This document shows positions 23,413 to 35,110 of a stretch of DNA of 64,000 nt, piece after piece. The notes beneath the pieces were generated by a model. That model saw only the letters and a list, made by a program, of their open reading frames with translations, was not told where the DNA came from and made no database searches. This DNA comes from Anaeramoeba flamelloides (lineage: Eukaryota > Metamonada > Anaeramoebidae). Each line of letters begins with the position of its first letter. Position 1 is the first letter of the stretch. A program made the translations under genes and the position numbers. The stretch is taken from NCBI GenBank assembly GCA_027625915.1, contig JANTQA010000023.1:18786001-18850000 (forward strand), read 5' to 3'.

Positions 23413-24518
23413 AAAATATATATTTTTTGTTAAATAAAATCAAAATAAATTATTTAAAACATTTATTGTACAATTATCTTTACATTTATTTATACATTTA
23501 AATAAAAATAAAAGAAAAGAAAAATACTTATTTGGACACAATAATTAAAATTCCAAATTTATAGAAAAAAACATACAATTAACAACCAATTGGGAAAATT
23601 AGGTTTGAAATCAAGAATAGAATAGTTTTTTAAAAAAGGTTTTTTACCTTCAAAAGTTAAATTTCCAAGAAGAAAGAGAAATTTCAATTATATCTAAAAA
23701 TCTCTATCAAAAAACAAACCGTTACAACTTTAAGTGTTGAATTTCCCCAAAATGTAAAATTATGAAAAGAAGAAGAACAAAATGATAACAAGTTTTTAAA
23801 CAAAAAATTCTGGATTTGTGTTTGTGTGGTTCTAATATTGAAAAAAGATTTAAAAAATGAAACGCTTCCTTTAGGACCCCGTCTACTTTAAAAAATTGTT
23901 TTGTTGATGACAACCAAAAATATAGAATTTCAATGTGATTGATAGTATTCAAAGTATTTTATTTTCATGGCAAGATTTGATTAAACGAAAGATCGAGAAA
24001 TGATATTTTACCACAAGTTGTTTACTTGGATTGATGAAAAGATTAAGACAAATTTTTCAATCAAATCTATCACAAAATTCAATAATTGTTTTAATCTAAT
24101 CAGTGGATATTGTTTGTTTGTTTTTTGTTTTGTTATAAAAAAAATAATTTTGTGTTTAATCACCCGTTTGTTGTTCAAAAAAAAGTTTTACAAACATATG
24201 AATTTCGTCTTAAATTAAGAACTCGATTAATACAATGACTTGGTAGTTCTGAAAAATTGAAAAGAAAAATATATGTCAAAAATGATCATTTTTTTTCACC
24301 TAATTTGTTTATTCAAAATACTTTTTCTGGATAATTGGCTTTTTTTCACACTAAAATATTTTTTTGCGAAAAGGCAAGTTATTCGTAAAATAATGAATAT
24401 TTAAACGGAAATGATTACATTGCCGTGAATTCTAGATTTTTAGATGAAAGGGTATATGAAATTAAATTTAATTACCATATCTTTTTTATTTTTATTTTTT
24501 TGATTATGTACTTCATAG

Positions 24519-25400
24519 GATCCAGATAAAGAAATACAAAGAATCACTTATGAAACAAATTTAGTTAGTATTTATGAAGATTTCAAAAATTATTTCAAAC
24601 AACAGGAATCATGTGATTCTTTTATTCATGGAATTGGAGTCCATTCATTGATGATCGAAAAAAGAACAGGCATCAAATGTGAAATATTGAAAGCCCAATT
24701 AGAAAAAATATATAAGATTCCCAGTATAATCTTTTTAAAATGGATCTATGGCTATTATGAAATTATTAATCAAAGCGCAACCAAAGAAGAAATCGAAAAA
24801 ATTGAATCCAAACACGAGTATGTCGATCTTGTATGTACAAAATTAAATATCCATCTTGCTAGACGTTTAAAACCGTTAAGCACCTGCTTGAGAGAACTGT
24901 ATTATGAAGATTCCACAAAACAATTTACCATTCAATTTGGATCCAAAAAGGATATTAAGGTGCATCTTGAAATTGCCCAGGCCAGAAGCGGTTACCTCAA
25001 TGAAGTTATAAATACTTGGGGAAAGGATACACCATATGTTTTTGGTGATATTTCTGGTGTTGTGAATGATATTTATAAGGTATTAATCAAATATTTTTAT
25101 TTTGGTCAATTCGAATTATCCAAAAAACTCATTGATAACTATACTGAGAATCATTTTTTGCATTGTATAGATTATTACGATTTACACAACGGAGATGGTT
25201 TCGCTTTACAAATCGTGACACAATTTAACAATCAAAACAAAAATCAAAATAAAAAATTCAGTTCAGATAATGATAGTGAGAAAGATAATTATTTTTATAA
25301 CAATAACAGTAGTGATAGTGATGGTTATTATATGGTTGATAGTGATGGACTTGATCCTTTAGTTTCAATCTTGGGTGATTTAGGTTATCTTTCTGATTAA
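24519..25400 (+). CDS. Tandem-BTB protein, terminal exon (N-terminus missing)
   Basis: BTB domains form dimers and often recruit Cullin-3 ubiquitin ligases. The frame begins right after a TAG at 24516-24518 that fits a splice acceptor (ACTTCATAG); the first ATG is at 24651 and would leave 249 residues. As an exon it encodes 293. It aligns end to end with exon 2 of the ankyrin-BTB gene on the other strand at 35950-36762. A first divergent BTB contains FIHGIGVHSLMIEKRT and FLKWIYGYY. A second contains LRELYYEDSTKQFTIQFGSK, KVHLEIAQARS and a final helix HCIDYYDL. The tail is Asp/Ser/Asn-rich. By that comparison an upstream ankyrin exon is expected, but none is visible in the preceding 5.7 kb. 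It could be a gene with a very long intron or an orphan exon. Confidence 0.7.
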   Translation, partial: DPDKEIQRITYETNLVSIYEDFKNYFKQQESCDSFIHGIGVHSLMIEKRTGIKCEILKAQLEKIYKIPSIIFLKWIYGYYEIINQSATKEEIEKIESKHEYVDLVCTKLNIHLARRLKPLSTCLRELYYEDSTKQFTIQFGSKKDIKVHLEIAQARSGYLNEVINTWGKDTPYVFGDISGVVNDIYKVLIKYFYFGQFELSKKLIDNYTENHFLHCIDYYDLHNGDGFALQIVTQFNNQNKNQNKKFSSDNDSEKDNYFYNNNSSDSDGYYMVDSDGLDPLVSILGDLGYLSD

Positions 25401-27149
25401 GAAATTAACCTTTAAAAATTTTTCCAAGTTATGGGTATGTATTTTTGTATTATAAACTCTTTTTCAAATTTCTTTTTTTTTTAACACATCACAAAAATTA
25501 TCTCAGAAATCATACAAATTACAGAAACGACAGAAATTAGAAATAAGGCAAATCCGTTAAATCGTCACAAAGAACAGACAAACGAAAATGTTTTTTAAAA
25601 TAATTGGTATTCGAAGAGTAATTGATTAATTGTTCTTAAATTACAAAATTTTAAATGAACTTATTAATAAATTTACAAATTACAAACTCGCTGAACAGTT
25701 TTATAATTATCTAACCCTGTGATTTTAGTGATGAAAAAAAAAAAAATTATACACATTGCAAAATTAGTTTTAATTTCTTAATCTGGTTTCAATTCAGCAA
25801 AATTAATGAAATTATTGTTTTAAAAATCAAATATAAATCCAAAATTTCACCCTAAAAGAAAATTATAATTTATTTTTTTTTTACAACCTTTATTTTTTAT
25901 AAACACTTTTCTTAATTTCTTTATTATTTTGTCATTTTATTCCTCCAATAAATAAATACAATTATTTTTTTTTCTTTTTTTCTTCCTTATTTTTTAATTT
26001 GAGATGTAAACTCTTTTTCAAATAAAAGGGAACAAAAAATTTCAAGAATTATTCATAATTGAATCAAATTAATTGTAATATCATTCTAAAATCTAAGAAA
26101 TGCTTTAAAACAAGAAAAAACACTCAACTGAATCTTGAAAACTCATTAAAACAAAACAATAAAAATTAAAATTAAATATTTTAAAAATTGATGTGCCCTT
26201 TATTTGAAATGAGAAATATCATTTTATAAATTGTAATTAAAAAAAAATTTACAATCAATAAAAACCTTTGAACAAGGAGAATTGAGAAACAGGTCTCGAA
26301 ATTTTATTGATAATTCTTTACACGTCAAACTTTTGTTCTTTAAAAGTCTCATTTTCAATAAAAAGCCCCAATTCATCTGGATATTTTGTTGGAATTATTT
26401 TTTTCATTTATTTCTCTTTTTTCTTTATTACATGCATCAATCCAAGAATGTTCTTTCAAAATTCAAATATCTAGCTCATTTGAAATCAAACTTAAACTGT
26501 TTCCATTTTTATATTGGTAGATTATTTCCAAATTGGTTTCTTCTTATCTAATCTTACTTTTTCATTTTCCAACTGTTCAAAATCCATAAAGAAAAAAATA
26601 CAACGAATGAAAAAATGAATAATTAAAATGAAAATAACCAATAAGTAATTATCTTATTAACAATCAAATTTCATGGTATTGATGATTTGAGAGGTGTGCC
26701 CTTTTGTTTGAAAAGGGGTTTATTATATCTCCTAAAAACATATACCTGAATGTTTAAATTCTTTTAAAATTTTTTTATTTAATTGATTCCTCATTTATAA
26801 ACTCAGAACATCTTAGATTGCATCATAACAAAAGTTTTCATTTTGACAATAGAAACAATAAAAGATATAAAAACCCATTCAAGTCAATAAATTATATTAT
26901 TATTTCTATTTTTCAAAGAATTGAATTAAAAAGTTACACTATCACTTTCATCTGGATTATTATCTTAAAAAAACAAAGAAATAATATGACCATAATCAAT
27001 TGATTGTTTGATTGGTTGATGTACTGTTTGAAGTCTTCTTTAACAAAAAAACACGCTTTTTATTTTGAAACCCGAATTAAATTTTTTTGCACGCTTTATT
27101 TTGACTACAGTATAGTAAGGAAAAAAATACCAGAAATGAAAAAAATCCC

Positions 27150-27585
27150 AGACAAGATTTTTAATTGTGAATATTAATAAAATTGATGAGTAATTTCTTT
27201 TATTTAAAATCAAATTCCTTTTTTTTAACTTATAAATTTTTTTATGAGCCGAGTAATAAACCCAACTGAAGTTCATTAAAGTAGTGTATCTCGAGAATAC
27301 TCAAATAATTATTTGATAACCATACATAGATCAAATTTTTTTCAAAAACAATTGGGTTTTATAGAGGTTTACTAAGAATTTAGAAAATGACATATTTTTA
27401 TTCTCTTTTTTTCTAGATCGATTGAATATTGTTTTGAACAAGTATAATTTCATTAATCGTCATTCAAATAAGTGGGTGAGTTAAAATTTTAAAAGTTTGT
27501 TTCTTAAAAAAAGGATTTGTTTTTAAATAGGAGAAATAACACATCAATTTTATTAATATTCACAATTAAAAATCATGCAAGGTAT
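27150..27585. mobile_element. Inverted-repeat element (R3), 436 bp
   Basis: The left end TTTTTAATTGTGAATATTAA and right end TTAATATTCACAATTAAAAA are exact inverses, extending to about 31-45 bp with ATAAAATTGATG. Body sequence (AATTTCTTTTATTTAAAATC, GAGAATACTCAA, GGTTTTATAGAGGTTTACT) recurs in degraded form at about 16400-16760 and about 51750-52160. It abuts the TTAA element that starts at 27587. Confidence 0.7.
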
Positions 27586-27586
27586 T

Positions 27587-28946
27587 TTAAGGGAGTAGCC
27601 ACGGTAAAGGAAAATTTTTCACTTTTTTACAATTTTGACAAGAAGATCAGAAAAGAACATTTTTTACTTTGGTTGTAACTCATTGATTTTTATTCTTTAA
27701 AGTACTTTGTTCATTAGATTTTTTAAAGATTTTTTTTTAAAAGTCTCAAAGAAATTGTCAAAATAAATTGTTGAGTTGAATTGTTTAAAATTGCGTTTTA
27801 AATGTTGAATGACTTATCTTTCATCCTTATCTGAACATTCTATTGTGGCATTTAATTTTTTCATTTTTTATTTTTTCATCATTTCTGAATTTTTTTAATC
27901 ATGACAACAAAAAGCTATTAGTTATATTTTTTTATAAGTTACATTTTGGATGAATGGATTTTGTTTAAAATTAACAACAACATTATAATCTGGAGAAACA
28001 CAAAAGGAAACATGAATGGGACTTAAATAGCTAGAAGGATTCCAAAACATAGTAATTAACCCAAGACATCACTTGTTAGGATTTTAAATCGTTGGATTTG
28101 GAGGAATTGGAGATGTGGATATGATTATATTTTATCAAAGTTTAAACGACAAAATAGCTCTAAAATTTATTCTAATAATCTAAAATTATCTTCTCCCAAA
28201 AAAAAAAAACTAAACCCCATTCCAAAAATTTGGACACATCTAAAATAAAAAATAGGCAAAAACAAAAACTCACTTTATTAGATTTTTTCCAAACCTAATA
28301 TAAAATCATATTTAAGTAACCCCTTATGAATGTTTTTATAAGTAATCATTTTCATCCAAATAAAAGAAAACAATATAAAACAAAAAAACAAAACTGGTGT
28401 GTCCAAAATAAGGAAACTAGTGGAACAATAAATGTATTGGTAGATTTGCTGAAATTACACAAATAATTGTTGATCGATCAAATGATAAGATACCATGTAT
28501 CAAATGTATGTGAATTTTTCAATTTAAGAAACTCAACACTAACATTCTATCAACCATGGATTAAAAAATTCCAGATCTAACTAAACAGATTTCGTAATTC
28601 AAAAAAAACGAAATGAAAACAAAAACAAAAAAGACAAAAAATGAAATCCAGTTTGTTAAATCAAAATTATTTATAAATTGAACATAAAGTCTGGTATTGC
28701 AATCCTTTCTGCTGTTTAAACTGTGCCCAAATTTTTGGAATTAAGTGTATTTTAATCAAAAAAAAACTATTTTATCAATAGAATCTCTTTTTTTTTATTG
28801 TTAAACATTACTAAAAAAAAAAATATCAAATAATTTTTTTAAAAAAATTTTTGGAGAATCTACGATCACACGCCACTAAAATAAAATGTTCTTATCTCAT
28901 CTCTCACAAATTTTTATCAGGTCTTATGGTGTAGCTACTCCCTTAA
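27587..28946. mobile_element. TTAA-flanked inverted-repeat element, 1.36 kb, with possible transposase remnant
   Basis: It begins TTAAGGGAGTAGC and ends GCTACTCCCTTAA; the arms share further blocks such as AAGAACATTTT over about 80 bp. This is the longest member of a family whose shorter copies begin TTAAGGGATTAGC. At about 27990-28200 one + frame, broken by stops, reads IARRIPKHS and then LVRILNRWIWRNW, reminiscent of a helix-turn-helix transposase N-terminus; that reading is tentative. An R1 fragment is nested at 28430-28650. Confidence 0.65.
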
Positions 28947-30141
28947 TCATGTCCAGCATTTTTTTCACAACTTTACCTTTAATCTTTTCCTCAATGTATC
29001 GAAATTGTTTTCTTCTTATTTCTTTGTAAAATCTAATTTTCTATCCAAAAGTACTCTTAATTGTAAAATAAAAAGATCAAAATTTTTATTCATCTTTTAA
29101 AAAAAAAACACCACCAATAATATTAAATTAAACCACCAAAGGTCCAATTCTAAAAGGGAAATTAATAATTTATACAGTTAATTGATAAATAAAAAGAACA
29201 AAATTTTCATTCAGCTTTCCAAAAAAGAACACTACTAAAGAATTAAGTCGAAGTCATCAAAATCCCAAATTCTTTAATAGAGATTTAATAATTTAAGCTT
29301 ATTTTAAGAAATTTAAAGTTTGATATGGTACTATGATTATTATAAATTACAATTATGGAAAGATGAATGAAAATTTTGTTCAATTTATTTTGCAACAAAT
29401 AGTATAACCAAATTCAAACCAATTTTGAAAGTAAACTCCTTTATCTTTTTTGTAAAATTTTCAATTATACTGATAAAATCCAATAGATTTGAGAAAAATT
29501 TTAGTTGAATTTCTATTTTGTAATTAATAACCACAACATTTAAACCAACACAATAGAAAGTACCTTTTGAAGCCAAAGTTATTTTCCAAAGTTTCTAAGA
29601 AGTAGTCCAATAAAATTTGATACTCAAAGCAAAGACAAAAAAAGTTCTAAAAAGAAAAATGAAGTAAAAATTTTCAGATAATTATCTGAATTTATCAGTA
29701 CCTGCTATTTGTTGAAAATTTATGTTAATTTTCCTTGTTTTTTTGAACTTTAAATGAGTAGGTTTTCTTTACTATTCTGTGTATTTTAAATGAGAAAAAC
29801 CGTTTACCTGATTTACCTTTTTTTCTTTTTTAAATTGGTTTCTTAAAAGAAAGTCGATCGTAATTTAAAAACTCCATTTGAAAAAGGAATTTGAAAAGGA
29901 AGCAAAAATTTTTTCTTATTTACAATTCAAGCAAAGGTAACAAAGAGAATCTACAAAATTTTTTCTCTAAAAAACACAGACTTTTAATTTTTATCATTGT
30001 TTATTTTAACAACTTGCATTACTTTTTGTTAAGTACTAAAGTTATTTTTTGAGATTTTCAATCAATTATTTCGAAAATCAACAAAAAAAACCTGATTCTA
30101 CTTTGTCACAGTAATCACTCATTACACTAAGTTCTTTTAAA

Positions 30142-30273
30142 ATGTCTTCGAAATCTCACTACTCTCACTATGGGCTGACCCAAAGTAATGTCAATCACTA
30201 TTTTCCGAAAATTACAGGTTATTTAGTTGTTAAAAAGTACGTAAAATGGAGTCTTTTTTGTCTAACATTGTAG
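30142..30273 (+). CDS. Small ORF or orphan exon (43 codons) upstream of the Rho-BTB gene
   Basis: An ATG-initiated frame with a balanced composition unlike the flanking AT-rich DNA: it opens MSSKSHYSHYGLTQSNVNHY. An ACAG/GTTATT junction near residue 25 could be a splice donor. It ends 131 bp before the Rho-BTB start codon. It could be a leader exon, an upstream ORF in the Rho-BTB transcript, or chance. No family was recognised. Confidence 0.25.
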   Translation: MSSKSHYSHYGLTQSNVNHYFPKITGYLVVKKYVKWSLFCLTL

Positions 30274-30404
30274 AATAGATCCACTTCAAAAAATCTAATA
30301 CGTTTAAAACTCTTTTAAACACTTTTCAAAAGGATCATCTTTGTGAACGTTCCAAAATTTTTTGAATCTTTAAACATTTTTTTTTGAATTAATATAAAGG
30401 CAAA

Positions 30405-32659
30405 ATGTCAAAAGTTAAGTGTTATCTTGTTGGTGATATTGCTGTTGGCAAAACATGTATGGTAATGACCTACAGAGCAAAAACCTTTCCCAATCAATAT
30501 ATTCCAAGTACGCATGAATATACCGAAGATAAATTAGTGTATGATGAGAAAACAATTCTGTTGGAATTGTGGGACAGCTGTTCGTAACCATATTAATTTT
30601 CTTATTGTTTTTTAATCAAAACGAACCAACACCCAAACAATTTTCAACAAAACAAAAAACAAAAAACAAAAAACAAAAAACAAAAAACAAAAAAATATAA
30701 AGAGATAAATATTTTAATCGACACAGACCATTGTGGTATCCCCAAACAGATGTTTTTTTAATTTGTTTTAGTCTAATTGATCACTCATCTTTGAAAAATG
30801 CAGATACATTTTGGCTTAAAGAAATTAAAGAGTATGAACCCGATACGCCTTTTTTTCTTATCGGAACAAAACAGGATCTTCGAGATGACGAAACCACACT
30901 TCAAAAATTGCACGAAAAAGGCGAGTCACCAATTACCTATGAACAAGGAATGCAAGCTGCAAACGAAATGGGTGCAGACAGGTATCTTGAGTGTTCTTCC
31001 TTAAAACAAAATAATTTAAAACAAGTTTTTCATGAAGCAATTCGATTTATTGTGGATCCTGATAAAACAGCCAAGTCAAAAGTTGGGTTTTTTAACAAAA
31101 CAAATATCTCTGTTCTTGAGCCTGTTCAATTGTCCAAGATTTCAAAAAACTATTCAAGCGAGATCATTCAATTATTGTCAATCGATTCGAAAGATGAATT
31201 AGAACAAGAAAATCCAAAAGTCTATGGAGCAGACATTCATTTCTATTGGCTTAAAGACCAATCTGAAGGTGAGAGTGAACGTGAAAGTGAAAGCGAAAGT
31301 GAAAGTGAAAGTGACATTATAACTTCTCGTAATGATCAAGAAGAAAGTCAAAATTCTGAAAACGAAAAAGAAATTAAAAAAGAAAGGGAAATTAACAAAA
31401 AAAAAGAAAAAAAAATAGAACAAGAAATAGAAAAAGAAAAGCAAATAAAAAAAGAAAAAGAGAAAAAGAAAGGAAAAGGAAAAATAGAACAGCGAAGAAT
31501 TAGACATATAATCAATACACATGAAATTATTTTAAGAGGAAGGTGTCCTATTTTGAAAAAGATCTTGAACAGGAAAATTAATACAGAAGAACTTGAAAGG
31601 AAACTTGGTATGGAATATTTAGGAGATGGACAATATCAAATGAAATCATTAAGCTTTTCAACTTTTGCCTTGTACCTTAAATTCCTTTATTGTGAGAAAT
31701 TAGAATCACTTTTAACAATTAACGCTGACGATTTGTTTGAACTGAAAGATTTGGCAACACAATTTGAAAATGAGAATTTATTGAAAATATGCGAATATTT
31801 AACTTTTCGTTTAAACAATGCAACAAAAAGGGAGATTATCAAAAAAAATGATCAAAAAATAAACGAGTTAATTGAAAACGAATCTACAAAATTATTTAAA
31901 TGTTTTGAAAGCACATTTAATAATACAAAAAAGAAAAGAAATAACTTTTTTGATTTGATTTTAAATATTGAAAGTAATAAGAAAAAAAAGAAAAAAATCT
32001 TGACAAATAAATCATTATTAATTGCAAGAACAAATTATTTTAAAGATTTGATTCAAAAGCAATCATCCACGTCTTCTTTGAAATCTAACAAAAACAACAG
32101 CAAGACTAGCAGCGGTGGCAGTAAGACTAGCAGTAATAATAACAAGAATAATCCAAACAACAAAAATAAAAATTCGAGAAAATTGGAAATCGATGTAAAG
32201 ACAGATTTCGATTTTTCACTATTTGCTGATTTAAATCAATTTTTATTTACTAACGAAGTAAAATTTAAAAATTCTCAACATTGCTTAGATTTATTAAAAT
32301 TATCCAAATATGTTTCCCAAAACACTTTGATTGCATTTTGTCAACTAGCGTTAGTCGATTTATTTATTCCAAAAATTTCAAATAAAAATTTATTAAAGCT
32401 TTATTCTGATTTAAGGCCATTGGGTTTCACTGATTTATCAAATTTAATTCTTTATTTTATGGGATTAAAAAAAAATACAATTAGAAATGTAAAACAATGC
32501 CGAATGTTCTTAAAGAAATCAGAAATAGATTTGTTTGAAAACAAAAATTATTACAATACTACTTATATTCGTTTACAGAGAATATTTCAAGAGTATATTA
32601 TGAAGAATTTTGGACTACGGAAGATTTTAATTGATAAGAAATATTTAAAAAAAAAATAA
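30405..32659 (+). CDS. RhoBTB-like protein: divergent Rho GTPase domain plus tandem BTB domains (711 aa)
   Basis: RhoBTB proteins couple a Rho-type GTPase fold to BTB domains, usually as Cullin-3 adaptors. Exons are 30405-30583 and 30703-32659, with a 119-nt phase-2 intron. This acceptor restores exact colinearity with Rac1: P-loop GDIAVGKT (10-17), YIPST (32-36), LWDS (55-58), then RPLWYPQTDVFLICFSL (68-84), G4 TKQD, G5 ECSS. By Rac1 numbering the enzyme-critical positions are changed: Gly12 to Ile, Thr35 to Ser, Gly60 to Ser, Gln61 to Asp, so normal GTP hydrolysis and switching are doubtful. After the GTPase domain comes BTB1, split by a Ser/Glu then Lys/Glu insertion (about nt 31260-31500) and resuming with HEIILRGRCPILKKIL and FALYLKFLY. 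BTB2 includes LLIARTNYFKDL and LNQFLFTNEV with an Asn/Ser loop. A helical tail follows. There is no C-terminal CAAX box, as in other RhoBTBs. Confidence 0.88.
30584..30702 (+). other. 119-nt intron of the RhoBTB-like gene with a short tandem repeat
   Basis: It starts GTAACC after TGT TC and ends ATATAAAG. The second half is a run of CAAAAAA units (about 30650-30690), likely length-variable. A second possible acceptor 24 nt downstream (CGACACAG) is also in frame but would delete eight switch-II residues. Confidence 0.7.
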
Positions 32660-33056
32660 AAAAATTAAAAATAGATGATTAAAAAATAAATAAAAAACTA
32701 TGAATGGTTGGTGAACTGAAGAAAAAAAAAAAAAAAAAATGAAGGCAAAAATTAATATAAATAATTTTTGAGGATGAAGAAATATAATCATATTTTTAGT
32801 TCAGAAATTGTTTATTTATTACTATATCTTTCGATGAGTAGTTTTTAGTAAATCTTCGGCAAGGATCAATACTATTTTTATAAATAAAAATTATTTGTAT
32901 TATCTTTTTAAACTAAATCTCAAAATTTTGTACACAGTTAAAACAGTTGAAAGTTTAGAAATACTACACTTTCCTTCCAATTTGGAAATTATTTTGATTT
33001 TACAAACTATTTGATTTTTTGTCTTTTATGTTTTATTTTCATTTCCTTTTTAACAG

Positions 33057-33811
33057 TTAAGGGATTAGCCTCACCATAGATTTCTCTATAATCAAAGTAT
33101 GTTGTAATTGGGTATAAATGATATTAGTACGCCATGGCTCAAATAGCTCTAAAAAATCTATTATAAATCTTATTGCACAATAAATTATTACATTTTTTAC
33201 TAAGGATCACAATTAAAAAAGTTTCATTTTGAAAAATTTTTTTTTAATTCCTTTTCCAAATCTAAAAATAGAAACCCAAAATACAGTATTCTGATATATA
33301 ATAATTTAGATTTAGAACTTCCAAAAGTAACTATTTTTAGAATTTTTTATTTTCAAAGATTAAATCAATAATCATCAACATAAAAACACAAAAACTGATT
33401 AGTTTTGTTTGCTTTTGATAAAGATACTTATAGCATCAATATATTTTCATGATTTGAGAAATAATTGGTCAAAAAAATTTATTCGTTAATTATTTAATTT
33501 TAAAAAAAAACGAATTTTTTAGTAACTAATCTACATTTCGCCACAAATTTAAGAAAGATAATTTGTGACTCTGTAGTCTGAATATTGATAATTCAACCTT
33601 TAAATTTATGGCGAAATGTAGATTTTATTCTGAAATTTTTGAGTGTTTTACAAATATAAGGATCATTTTTCATTGATAAGATCAACAAATATTACTGCTT
33701 GACTAATCGATTTTTTAGAGACATTTGAACCATGTAGCACGAATGTGTTTAAGGTCCAATAACAACATACTTTGTTCCTAGGCTTCTCCTTGGTAGACGC
33801 TAATCCCTTAA
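33057..33811. mobile_element. TTAA-family inverted-repeat element, 755 bp, intact ends
   Basis: The left end is TTAAGGGATTAGCCTC and the right end GCTAATCCCTTAA. Subterminal blocks also pair (CAAAGTATGTTGT...ATTGG on both sides). Internally it shares TTGAATTATCAATATTCAGA-type and CTACATTTCGCC blocks with copies at 59701-60437 and 62916-63676. It has no coding frame. TTAA at both ends would suit piggyBac-type target choice, but the family is unassigned. Confidence 0.8.
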
Positions 33812-34439
33812 GTAATCTGCTTCGTTAGATCTTGAAAATTATTTTAAATGATAGTTGATAGATATTATGTTAAAGTTGAGTTTTCTTAAATTGAAAAATC
33901 ACATATAATTAGTAGATGATATCTAATCTTTTGATTGATCATTAATTGATGGTGAAATTTTAACAAATATTACAATACATTTTTTTCTTAATTTTTTATT
34001 CTTTTTCTCTTTGTTTTTTAGTTATTTTAGAAAACTTAATTAAGATTCAAATACTTGGGATGAACGTATCAATTTTTTATAATCTTTGATTTGAAAGTCT
34101 CAAATTAAAGCACTTCAAAATTTCCTCTTTAACAGATTGTTTGGGGTGTTATCTAATCCTTAACAATATATCCAATAAAAATTTTTTGTTCCTCATGTTA
34201 TATTATTTTGGATACTTCAATTTTTATTTTTTAGTTTTAGATTTTTTTCTTTTAGATAAAAAGGGAAATATATAAAAAAATTATTATGTAACTTTAATAT
34301 GTATAAGTTGATTTATTGAAAAAATTAAAAAATTAACTCTTCAAGACAGTAATTTTAGTCCAAATACTTTACCGATCCGATATCATTAATTTAACTAAAT
34401 TTTAATATTGATGATATTGATATCTGTATTAATAAAAAA

Positions 34440-35110
34440 GTAAAGGAAAACATTAAAATGTAAATAGGTACCCCAAAAGATATACCCAAATTGGAAAATA
34501 AGAATGAACCTCACAAAATAGATGATCCTAAAAAGAAAAGAAAATTTCATTAAGAAATAGAGACACTTAGAATAAGACCATCAAGCAAAAGAAATAAAAA
34601 TAGATGAAGTCCACAATATTGATTGAGAAAACATGGGGATGGACCAGATTAAGAAAAAACTCCGGGTGTCTATATCAAATACATACAAGACAAATTTGAT
34701 TCCTCCCAAGGCGAAGAAAACTGGAAATTAATAAAAATAACTTTGTGTTATTCAATTCTCAGAAATTTTGAAAGAAAAACAGCCATACCTAAACTGGAAA
34801 TTATCCACAACGCTCTTCAAACTAAAATCCCTTTCGAATGGATCAAATAGATACACTTACAGATGGAAAAGGTGGACAGATTAACAAAGATGCCCTTGCC
34901 GTAATAAGAAAATTGATGATGTAAACCACTTGATAAAGGAAGTAAGAAATATAAAAAAACTAGAAGACATGGGAAAAAACGATCTCAAAAAATTTGACTT
35001 CAATATAATAGTCTTATGAGGATCGGTATATTAATGAGAAAAATGAACTTAATCAAATCTATGACTTACAATAGAATATTTTTTTGACAAATATAACTCA
35101 ATATACTATT
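34440..35110 (+). pseudogene. Decayed non-LTR retrotransposon 3' end (LINE C-terminal remnant)
   Basis: The region is visibly more coding-like than its flanks, yet every frame is interrupted. Across frame changes, pieces read YIQDKFDSSQGEENWKLIK, then LNWKLSTTLFKL, then RYTYRWKRWTD, a stop, and QRCPC.NKKIDDVNHLIKE. The last, C-P-C-x5-D-D-x2-H-L-I, resembles the zinc-binding C-terminus that follows reverse transcriptase in many LINE elements. No reverse-transcriptase core is visible here. Confidence 0.5.

Larger units (their letters stand above)
18741..24518. other. Gene-free, repeat-rich span between the ankyrin gene and the BTB exon
   Basis: It contains the MITE palindrome at 19409-19661, a GTGGGGCA inverted-repeat element (20212-20791), a foldback element (21717-22296) and the R2 dispersed repeat with a coding remnant (22840-23412). 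A CTAGACCCTTAAG motif near 21525 resembles one end of the TTAA family without a visible partner. No upstream exon for the BTB gene could be identified. Confidence 0.55.
25401..30404. other. Gene-free, repeat-rich span upstream of the Rho-BTB gene
   Basis: It holds an inverted-repeat element at about 27150-27585, the TTAA-ended element 27587-28946 with a transposase-like remnant, an R1 fragment (28430-28650), and a segment around 29500-29720 related to 861-1130 and 9700-9860. A 43-codon frame at 30142-30273 is listed separately. Other short frames show no coding signature. Confidence 0.5.

Noticed and set aside
30584-30726. Alternative acceptor CGACACAG for the Rho-BTB intron
   Set aside because: In frame, but it removes eight residues of switch II; the ATATAAAG acceptor gives gap-free colinearity with Rac1. 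It remains possible as alternative splicing.
31199-31522. Antisense Phe-rich frame opposite the Rho-BTB gene
   Set aside because: Shadow of the Lys/Glu insertion in BTB1.
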